This document shows, one piece after another, positions 34,317 to 44,143 of a stretch of DNA of 64,000 nt. Made by a program: the position numbers and the translations under genes. Position 1 is the first letter of the stretch, and each line of letters starts with the position of its first letter. Under the pieces are notes generated by a model. It searched no databases, was not told where the DNA came from, and was given only the letters and a program-made list of their open reading frames with translations. The DNA is from Balanoglossus misakiensis (lineage: Eukaryota; Hemichordata): assembly GCA_040954595.2 (NCBI GenBank), contig CM082592.2, positions 7,378,001 through 7,442,000 of the forward strand, read 5' to 3'.

Positions 34317-37145
34317 TTAATCTTTTCACCACCATATTTCGGTTTGACCATAGATTAGTAGCCTTTGTATGGTCTGTGGTGTAACCCAGTTGGACTGTAG
34401 ACCCTGGAGAGTGAGAAGGGAGGATGTGAGAATAATTGGTTTTGTACACCTCCATTTGCATAAAATTTATGCGTTAAATAATACCACATGTCAAATCATT
34501 GTAAATAGCACATCAAGTTCCCAAGTGACAAATAGTTATATTATCATTAACTACTGCCCTGCCCTAGGCTTGACTGTGAACATACATTGCCTGTATTTTT
34601 GTACAGAAAAAAATTCAATGTTTTCCAGGTACCTTTATATGATTGTCTTGGCCCCCATAAGAGATTCAATGTGATAACTACCGATTGGATATAATTTATG
34701 TAAATGTATACACAACAATCTCTCTTCACAATCTATGGTCAGACCTTATATGGGAGGAAGGTGGAAAGGTTTGCCATCTTTTACAGTTTCCATTATAGGG
34801 AACATTAACATAACACCCAAATCTCTCTTATATTGCGGAGAATTCCTTGTTTTCTGGTGACCCATTCTGTTGTCGAAACATTTCTGTTGATATTTTTGAA
34901 GTTTATTTCGGTGTCTAATTGTATCAGTTCATTGGGTAACGTGACAACTCAGTGCAATTCTTCAAAACATATCAGCGCGGCTCGTCATGATGTAGAAAAA
35001 AAAATTATACATGGCATGGCGAACTACCAGAAGAAAATACCCTGCAATCAGCAGCAGTCAAAAATAGCAACAGTATTCTATATTTACTGCCACAAATTGT
35101 TTTCATTTACGATTTGGTATACATGGTACCCCCCTAGCCTAGCACCCCAGAGAAGAGCGCCACCAACGACAGCAGCTAATATGCGCCTAGCCTTTGATTA
35201 TACAGGCTTTGATCATGAAAGATTTTGAATTTTTGCTAGCTTTCTTTATGAGATAATATTAAGTCCTATAACAGAAATTAATATGACTGTGGCATACACT
35301 TGCAAATACCGTTTTCGTGTGTGAAAACCAAATAGGCCACTTTTATGACCTCTATGTGACGTTTGAACAACCTGACATTTTTTTCTCGTTGGAGAGTTTA
35401 TCATTTTGGGTTGCAAACTCCGGAGCCAGTCAACCATCATAACTCTTTGTTTTGTGCATCTAACTCATTCTAGAAGCAAAATAAATTTTGAATTCAGTCT
35501 GTTACAAAAGGGGGAATGTTGTATGCAACAATGAACGACGTATGATGTCATACGAAAAAAATGCCAAAGTGTAAGGTCACTTAGTGGGTCATGAAAGTGG
35601 TCTATTTACAGACATGTCACGTAGGTTGGGACAGTGAAATAATAGCATTAACTGAAGCGTGCATGGGTACTGTAGTTTGTCCAATAAATGGTTGCTTTGT
35701 TCAGCATGGGTACTGTAGACTGCCCACGTTTTTTTATGGCACCGTCTGGTTTGTATCTGGTAATTTACATTTTGTAAAGAAATTGAACTCTGTAAATAAT
35801 AAAATATGGTAATACGTCAGTATCAAATATTGTTGCTGGTCAATTTTCTTTGTTTAATTAATGTGTAGGACACGTTTCATGCTAAGGGACAGGGAGGATA
35901 ATGTCCATTATGATATGTGAATGAAAGGAGGATTACCGGTATCAAAAAAGATCATTCAGGGCTTTTTTTAAGACACAGGAACTGTGTGTACAGTGTATCA
36001 GTGGGGCACCATTTCCTATTTAAAGCTTCAAACGCCAAAATGGGAAAAAAGCAGTCCAAATTGATATTTACATTGCTTGTCTGTTGACTTCAAGGCCACT
36101 CTGAACCTTGTCACAAGCAGTGACCCGTCAAAATATCCTGTGCAAACACTGGTGTGATCCAATCTTTTTAATACCAATACATGACGTGGCAAAAAGTAAT
36201 TGTGTGTCTGTTTGTTTATCTGACAAGCTGATCATTGGATCCTAACACTGTGACTTTAATAAATGCTGCAATGTGGGAACCAATTTAATGACAAATGTCT
36301 ACCACTGACTATTTTTAATGAGTCTTTATTTCTGCTTTTAATAGAGAATACATACACTTTTACTGGTATCACATGAACTGAAACTAAAACTTATGAACTG
36401 GGAAAAGAACAGAACAGAATAGAAAAATACAGAACAGCAATAAAAAAAGTCAGCTGGATTGTGTTAACAGTATAATAATATGTAAATACTGGTTGAATAA
36501 TAACAGCAGAAAAATATTTGGACAAAAAATTTTCCACACTGAAACTTATTCTACAGAGAAAATGCACAGCATGATGACTAGAAATTGTACTTATGTATTC
36601 AGAATTGAATGAGTAACATCATTTAGAAATGGTGTAAAAAAGCTTATTTATCAACACTACTGCCAGATAAATTCCTCTCAATGTACTACAAGTTTATCCT
36701 GGGGTTTCATTCAATCAAAACTTACATGATTACAAGCTTATAGATTTATAGATTTTATTCAATAATTTATACCAATTATTCTTTTGATAAGCAATTCCAT
36801 TTGACACAGTCATATAATTTTGTAGATAAGTTACAGCCCGCGAGTTATAGCCTCTTTGTCTACTTATCAGAGAGCACTCTAAGTGCTACAGGAACGATAA
36901 CATGGACAACACAGACATATTTGTGACAGTGTCAGTTTGTAACATAAGGGTATAAAGCTGCTCAGAAATTTGTGCATATTACCAGGTACTCAATTCATAA
37001 ACAATAAAATTCTATAACCACCATCCCTCCCGTTCCTTAGAAATTGTGCTGTAGACACTACAGTTGGACCACAAAAGTAATAAGGTGGTCTAAAGTGTCT
37101 GTAAATAGCCTCTGATCAAATTAGCCCTAAACAATAATAATTTCT
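34317..37145. other. Convergent intergenic region KCTD / tyrosine phosphatase
   Basis: 2.8 kb, AT-rich, presumably the 3' UTRs of both genes plus unique sequence. AATAAA-like signals lie near 35479 (+). No exon, RNA gene or clear repeat is seen. Confidence 0.45.
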
Positions 37146-39452
37146 TCAATTTTCCTTATTGTGTGAATTCCCCAGTATCGCTTTCTTCAACTTTTCCTGG
37201 TCTTCCTTCGTGAAACCAATGGATTCCAGGTACCCTTCCACTGAGCCATATCTGAAATGGAAATGGGAATGGCAGTCAATGTCATTATCCTGGTTTTACA
37301 CCAGTTAGCTAGGGGGAGGGGTTGGGGCATGTACAATCGACTTCAAATACAATCAGTGCCTGTGAATGTACAAGTCTAGATTTAGTGCCAATCATTTTCT
37401 TTTGTAACCATGGCAATATACTGGGTGTCAACATTGACATTGTAGTAAACATTACACTTTCATCTCTTCTTCAAATTTACTTTGAATGTACATGTATGTT
37501 CAGTGTGGTGCAATTGATCAGTTACTCAGAAATGAAGATGACTATCGATGAGAGCAGGCAACGCGCGATGATGTTGCTGTATAGATCCGCTGAGATAATT
37601 TTGGTTCAATTCCACAACAGTGCTAGGATGTAAGGTCACACAGGTACACACACGCGCACATACAAACACATGTAAAATGGCCATGAAAATAGCCATTTTG
37701 AGAGGACAGGTGGGTGTTTCACCCAGCAACTTTTATATCTGAGACATCAAATGATAAGCCCGGGCTGCAGCAGACTGCACATGTCGTTCAATACTCACTT
37801 ATCATTCATATAGTCCAGCAGGCTGGCCATTGTCTTGGGTTCAGAGTTGATGAAATCTTCAGGAAACTCAAACCGCTTCACGATTTCGTCGTAGCATCGC
37901 TGTCGAACTGGAAACAGCAGCGTCTGAATACACACATATGATGTTAAATTCACTTTGCATTCTAGATAGTCCATCAAAATTAGTCTGATGGGCACTGGGT
38001 TTATTTGTTTGGTGGACGAGTCTAATGCATTATTCATAACATGACCTGAGATGCTCAGGTGAATGTCATGCCAGAATCAGACTCGGATTCGAGGTGAATA
38101 CTTTAGTGGCACACAGCTGTAGCATATGAATGCTCAATACATTTGAATCTCTGAAGAGCATGAGTTTATGTGCCATTCTTCTTCAAATGTGATTCACATA
38201 CCTGCGACAGGGAATAATCTCGGATGATTTCATCTCTCGGTTTCCCCAGAACAGACTGTACAAGCGCCGCTACTATACCAGTTCTGTCTTTGCCGTGTGC
38301 GCAATTGATCACTGCCGGCAGATATTCCTCGTTTGACAGTATCTTTAGTGCTGTAGGACACAAAGTGATAGACATGTAAATGTTCTGACTTGGCCTGTAG
38401 AGCTTAATATTTCTAGCAGAATCATAAATTACTGGTCCATGGGAGGAAGTTTGCATTATATTTTGGCCTTTGTGTACTATCCCCAATAAATCACTGGGGT
38501 GCTATAATATTTACAGTTTGGCATAATTTCTGAAGGTTTCATACTAGTATTTGAAAAAGTGTGTTTGCAAGGGACATCAACTGACAAATGATATGCGTCA
38601 GATCGATATATTCATTGTCACATTGTTACAATAATTGGATACATTGTAGCAGGCATTCACAATACATGTAATGTACAAATGAAATCAGTAATCGCGTCAA
38701 AACGAGGCCATTAGGCAACTCCTTCCTCTGATATTCTTATATATATATCAGACTGATCTTGAACCCGAACAGTCCCCAGGTTTGTTGCATTCAATTACAT
38801 ATATGATACAAACATCACACAGCCTTTAATACAAAAGCACGCTCTTACCTGAATAAATTTGCTTTTGGCTCATTTCAAGCATATCGGTGTAGTTGGAGAT
38901 CAAACCGGCGTCGTTGAGTACGTGCCGGGCATAGTACCTAATGAAGTGGTGAGTACGAAATATAAGATCGCAGATGAGGTATAACAACGATATCAACCGC
39001 TTATGCACAGGGGCCCGGTTGTACACTACCCATATATAGTTCGCAGAGTAGAAATCGATCAGGAAATGTCTTTTCGGGTTGGTGGGGTCATCGGTGGGGC
39101 TTTTGCGCGGCGTCTTCTTCTTCCTGACTTTCGCCGGGCTGAATTTAACCTCCCCGCTTTGCTTCGATCGTTTCGGATCCACGGCAACAATGCTGAAATC
39201 CTCGTCCAACCTCTTCTCCCCGTTGGCGCGTTTGTATTCGCTGACAGAGCGGCAATCGACCACGGAGCGAATGCCCAGTTCCCTCAGCTTCTCGTAGTCC
39301 TCGTCGGCGATCACGTCGGGGCGAGACGATCTGTAGAGTATGCCCTTGCACTTGGTCCCGTTGTCTGGATAGATCTGCCGGAAATTCGGCATTGATGATA
39401 AATTAATCACCCCGTTGTCACCCGCAAGGCAATCACCTTCGCCACCAGCCAT
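37146..39452 (-). CDS. Tyrosine-protein phosphatase, Y_phosphatase3 (PF13350-like) family
   Basis: Likely a cytosolic protein-tyrosine or phosphoinositide phosphatase. Four exons: 39452-38849, 38350-38202, 37923-37799, 37251-37146; 327 aa. The N-terminus has the family entry motif NFRQIYPDNGTKCKGILYRSSRPD, followed by LRELGIRSVVDCRSVSEY. A basic insert rich in Lys, Ser and Pro (AKVRKKKTPRKSP) follows. The catalytic loop is NCAHGKDRTGIV, a C-x5-R motif of the GKDRTG type. Cys and Arg are present, but the usual preceding His is Asn. The general-acid and lid region cannot be assigned. The C-terminus has YGSVEGYLESIGFTKEDQEKLKKAIL, typical of this family. These phosphatases are best known from bacteria and fungi, but animal copies exist. 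The specific substrate is unknown. Confidence 0.85.
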
Positions 39453-42289
39453 GATCGAAAATACTCGTACTGAAATGAAAAGACCTTTAAATACGGTAGG
39501 TGAAATGAGTCTTTTACTATATTATATCGTAGCTGGCGCTCTTCCCGAAAGTAAAATCCAGGGTGCTTCCTTGGAAAAAGAAGGGTGACAACGGTCATAA
39601 ACCAAAGTGAACTGAGCTTTCCCTTAGTTGATCCACATAATTTGAAAGATATTAACCACTGCAGTAACTGTATATTATTGTAGTCAAAGGGCCGCTATTT
39701 ACTTTGCAATAAGCCAAATATACTAACTCCCATGTCCATGGCCATTTTGGCCAAAACTGCCGCATCAAACACTGATATTTACCTAATCTAAAATCTCCCA
39801 GGAATTTCCTTGGCGAACCTTTCATTCACAGTCCCAATATCTGCAATATCATTTGACCCTAGAGGTCTATGATTTGACCAGTAACTGTAAGGTGACTATG
39901 AAAGTAAAGACAAAAGAAAGACTTTATGATCTGCTTGAGTGCGCACAACACTGTCGCAAAATTCGTAGAATATTCCCTTCGTCATGAAGTATTTTATAAC
40001 CGCATGCGATTGTGTTTAAAACTAAAAGTGAACGCAAATTACCTGTGTGGTGTGACGAATGACCACACACTATAAAAAGTATAAAGTATATCCGGGCATT
40101 TTACGACAGTGAAAACTTTTGTAACTTTTTGCCGCGAGAACGTAGCGAGAACGAGAACGGGGGCGCACTGCTGCACTGTAAACAGGGGCTGTGATTTACC
40201 TGTGTCGTCGGAGAGTGGTAAGTGTCATTTCATCAATGAATGCGAATTATCGTGTAAGGACTCTTTGTGTTAATTAATGTTAATCTAACCTAGCTCTCAC
40301 ACTATCGACCCCCCCCCCCCCTGTAAACACAAACCAGTGGCCGATCGAAGATTGTGCATATGGGTGGTGGTTGGTCACGCACGGTTCACAGTGGCCCACT
40401 TCTGCAAACTCAAAAGATTTCAACAAGGAAACACCTTTAAAAATGTAACAGTATCGTAAATTTGCTATATGCTTTCAGCTGTTCAGATCCTGGACAAGCT
40501 ATGGTGTCGTAGTTTGCTTTGTCTAGTGTCAGTCTGTTCGGATTTCAAGTGTACAAGGGTTAGACAGTTCATTTCGAAGATGGATACACTTCTGTGTGTG
40601 TGGGGGGGGGGGGGGTGTGGGTCAACGCACCTGAGTGATTGATGACGTGCTATTCAGATGCAGTGACCTATGACAAGTACTTTCAGTCACCACAGTGTGC
40701 CTTTCTTGACTCTAAGTACTGTTCTTCCAACTAGACCAGTTGGAAGAACAGAACAGAAATGCAATTGACCAATTAGAAAGGGTATGGGCACTTTGTGAAA
40801 TGATCATCAATTGGCCAATGCCACAGGCGTTAGATACGATCGCTTCGCGATCGTCGCTGCCGTAGATGTATAGGAAAGACAAGGTAAGCAATTGGGAAGC
40901 CATCGACGCCGCCAATAATTTTTCAACCGGTGATTTCGCCCTCAAAAACAACGATCGCAGCTCAATAACTAGGGTCGATCGATGCTCCAAACATTAAAAT
41001 TCAAGAATACACTCACCGATTACAAAAATCTTACCGTTTAAGTCATTAAAAAGACGTTTTTTCGTAGCGTCTCAACAAAACCCAGTAGTAACTGTCAGGG
41101 ACAATGGCCAGGCATGGTCAAAGGTTATGACCCTCACAGGAAATAGCAACCGACGTTTCTGATTGAATGGATGACGTATGGCCTTCAGAGCGACAGCCAA
41201 TCAGGAGCTATTTCCTGTGAGGGTCATAACCTTTGACCATGCCTGGCCATTTTCCCTGACAGTTACTACTGGGTTTTGTTGAGACGCTACGAAAAAACGT
41301 CTTTTTAATGACTTAAACGGTAAGATTTTTGTAATCGGTGAGTGTATTCTTGAATTTTAATGTTTGGAGCATCGATCGACCCTAGTTATTGAGCTGCGAT
41401 CGTTGTTTTTGAGGGCGAAATCACCGGTTGAAAAATTATTGGCGGCGTCGATGGCTTCCCAATTGCTTACCTTGTCTTTCCTATACATCTACGGCAGCGA
41501 CGGCAGCGACGATCGCGAAGCGATCGTATCTAACGCCTGTGGCCAATGCCATCGATGCATTTGTTTATTCATAATTTGGCACAATTTCATCCAGTGTAAT
41601 TTCAGTGGTTTACGTTATGTATGTATGGTCATCCGTGCCATAAATAAAAGGTCTTCACTTACCAAGGCGGCTGTGACGTGGCCGGTCGTTTGCATGACTT
41701 CGTTTGAAACCTTTCAGGTACGTGAATTTAAAAGCTGTTTCTTCATTTGAATTTCTAAAGAAATTGACTATAAAATTACAGTTGTTTATCCATTTGACGT
41801 ACGCCTTTGTTTATCTGATTTTGAATTCCATCATAACTTAGTTTTCAGTGAATTTTTCCAGGTGACTTCTAATGATGGCCAAAAGGTCACAGCCTCTATT
41901 CACAAACCAGAAAAAAACCCTATGTTTTTGCCTACGTCATGCTTTGCAAACAGACCTTAACTCATGCTGCTTTGGTCCAAACCCAAATTTGTACATGGCG
42001 TCATGAATTGTAATTACCACGGCTCTTTGGGTGATATTTTTGCTGAACTGCAACCCTTTTTGAAAGCCTTTCAGAATGTACATGATTGGTTGAACGTTCA
42101 TTCACTACATAAACACATGTACATTAACATATTTAATGGAATAAGGGCAGCAAATGAGAGACTTTTTCCCGTTAAACAAAAGCTTTTCAGTTGTAACAAC
42201 AATTTTACATATTGTATGCGTCTGATTGTTATTGCCTCATCAGGATTGTGTGTCGTCTGAGTCCCGCACTACGCCTGTTCAAGCTGGCC
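39453..42289. other. Intergenic region phosphatase / zinc-finger cluster
   Basis: Contains the phosphatase promoter, a C13 run (40309-40321), a G14 run (40602-40615) and the 718-bp inverted-repeat element described separately. A possible 5' UTR exon for the first zinc-finger gene ends near 41717 (TTTCAG|GTACGT), with an acceptor TCATCAG near 42243. This exon is tentative. Confidence 0.4.
40813..41550. mobile_element. 718-bp MITE with ~325-bp terminal inverted repeats and 10-bp TSD
   Basis: Arms 40823-41147 and 41207-41540 are near-perfect reverse complements around a 59-bp centre. The right arm carries one extra 9-bp unit (GGCAGCGAC duplicated), accounting exactly for the length difference. 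The outer ends are ACAGGCGTTAG and CTAACGCCTGT. GGCCAATGCC lies immediately outside both (40813-40822 and 41541-41550). A 10-bp duplication and very long inverted repeats suit a Mutator-like non-autonomous element. The mirrored open frames in the two arms are the same sequence read on opposite strands, not genes. Confidence 0.9.
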
Positions 42290-43093
42290 ATGTTTCCCGA
42301 GGACTACCAGCAGTTCCAGTGTCCCGATTGCCAAGAGCAGTTCGACAACGAGGCGATGCTCCTGCTGCACTCCCGCTGCCACAGTCCCGTGACGCGCATG
42401 TTTCAGTGCAGCATCTGCAAGAAGAGGTTCACCACGGAGGCCATGTGCCAGATACACATGGCCTTCCACAATCCCGAGAAAGCCTGCGTCTACTGCGGGG
42501 AAGAGAGGAAGGGACTTATCGGGAGAAGTGGCGCGTGTCGCGCGACGAAGTGCGGACACCACAGAACAGATCCAGCAACCAGCAGCGACACGGGGACACG
42601 AGCATCGTTTGGCGAGATCGGCGATCCGCCCGGTGACAACAACGAAAGTGTGCCCCGCGAAACGACCGCAACGCCCCCAGTCGACGCCAGGGACAGGCTG
42701 TCCAGCAGCTCGGCTGACGGTGTCGGCAGAGGAGGAACCAGGGAAAGGTGGGACAGGAGTCGAAGTGGCACACCCTCGACCGTCGACGACACCTCCACTG
42801 TCGCGGCCGCGGACACACCAACGAGCGACGCGATGGACACAGCACAACCACGTGACGCAAGCGATGAAGCGGCTACTCAGATCACCGACAGCGGTGGCAG
42901 AGCCATTAAAACTGAACAGTTTACGTGTACAAGCTGTCGCATACACTACGAGGTTTTTGCACTGTACTTGATGCATCAGGCGTGCCACAGTGACTTGGGA
43001 GAACTCATCTGCTCAGCGTGCGGCTGCAATTTTGAGACTGTGGTGGAATTTAATTTGCATATCATGAATAAAGAACACTTTCATAACATCTGA
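42290..43093 (+). CDS. Zinc-finger protein 1 of cluster, Ikaros-type C-terminal finger pair
   Basis: Probable nuclear DNA-binding or dimerising factor. Single coding exon, 267 aa, starting MFPEDYQQFQCPDC. Two N-terminal C2H2 fingers (CPDCQEQFDNEAMLLLHSRCH and CSICKKRFTTEAMCQIHMAFH) are followed by a Cys-rich remnant (CVYCGEERKG). A Ser/Thr/Asp/Arg-rich disordered stretch of about 120 residues comes next. It includes AIKTEQ, a sumoylation-type site (I-K-x-E). The C-terminal pair has spacing C-2-C-12-H-3-H (CTSCRIHYEVFALYLMHQACH, then CSACGCNFETVVEFNLHIMNKEH), as in the Ikaros/Hunchback dimerisation module. The frame is open upstream of 42290, so a longer N-terminus is possible. First of three tandem relatives; the coding region is noticeably GC-rich compared with its flanks. 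Confidence 0.8.
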   Translation: MFPEDYQQFQCPDCQEQFDNEAMLLLHSRCHSPVTRMFQCSICKKRFTTEAMCQIHMAFHNPEKACVYCGEERKGLIGRSGACRATKCGHHRTDPATSSDTGTRASFGEIGDPPGDNNESVPRETTATPPVDARDRLSSSSADGVGRGGTRERWDRSRSGTPSTVDDTSTVAAADTPTSDAMDTAQPRDASDEAATQITDSGGRAIKTEQFTCTSCRIHYEVFALYLMHQACHSDLGELICSACGCNFETVVEFNLHIMNKEHFHNI

Positions 43094-44143
43094 TTGGCAG
43101 ACATTTGGGACCTGTTCCCTTTTATAATCAACACCTGTTTCTCTTCAGTACATGTATCAAAAGCTTCATTCCAACTTGAAGCAGTGTCCTATTAAACTGT
43201 CAGGCTAGCATGGTGGTACTCGTTAGTTTTATAACTCACCGAAAAATAGAAATGTTTGGGTTCAGTAGAGTTGTAGTATTATGTTGCTGAAATAAAAATA
43301 AACGGATTTCTACAAACATGATTTGTCGGAGCTTTTATCGTCCCCATTGGTGGTTATCAGAAGTGTTTTGGTTAGTGGTGACGTTGCGCCTTTGTGACCG
43401 ACAGCCTCTTGTATAAGTTGTAACTGTCACACCTCAATTATCAGTAGTTTACGATGTTCTGGTCAAGCGGTAAATTAGCTGGAGTGAATTTGTAGTGGGC
43501 CCAGCTCCTGCTAGGTTGACTAGGGCTGTGAACACCAGTCAATCTGGTAGCCCCCGCTACAGTCATTGCAGCTAGCCGTTAATCTGCCTAACACAAAGAG
43601 GTTGCATGTGTCTATAAGGTCACACCGGGTTGTGGGCTCAAAGGTCACGCTGGGCTCAAAGGTCGTATCTGTTTACCGCAGCAGTCTCTGTGTCGTAGGT
43701 GTGTGAATTTGTTCATCTGGTACAGGAATTTATTCCACCGTATTAATGTTGACCTGCTTGTACAGCACAGCCAGCAGCGAGACTGAGATGAGAGAGTAGC
43801 CTAGCTGGATGGTAAGGAATTGTCGTGGATCTCTGCTCAAGAGCACAACATCTTGAAAGTATGAGCTGGTGCATGAATGCTGTAACCTTTGAGAACAGTC
43901 CGAAATGGGCTGATTCACATTGAACTAAAGATATACATGTAAATGCGAATTTTCTGTTTCACTGAAGAATATATTGGTGGTACTTTGCATACAGTTTCAC
44001 TATTTCTCTTTTTTACTTTACCAGATGTGTAACTGTCAGCTAACTTGAAAACGAAAACATCCGTTGCAAAGAGTGGACTGTCCAGCACTTGAGTGAATAC
44101 AAGTCGTGCCATCTGCTGGGCTGCTGTGAGTACTTGTTGCAAG
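43094..44143 (+). other. Intergenic region between zinc-finger genes 1 and 2
   Basis: An AATAAA near 43292 could end gene 1. The rest presumably holds the promoter and 5' UTR of gene 2. No repeat or exon is recognised. Confidence 0.4.

Noticed and set aside
40712-41750. Two near-identical small proteins on opposite strands (start MEHRSTLVIELRS)
   Set aside because: They are the two arms of one foldback transposon read in mirror image; no splice context or domain supports a gene.
42269-42988. 239-codon open frame on the minus strand opposite zinc-finger gene 1
   Set aside because: It is antisense to a GC-rich C2H2 coding exon with conserved fingers; long antisense frames are expected there and the translation shows no domain.
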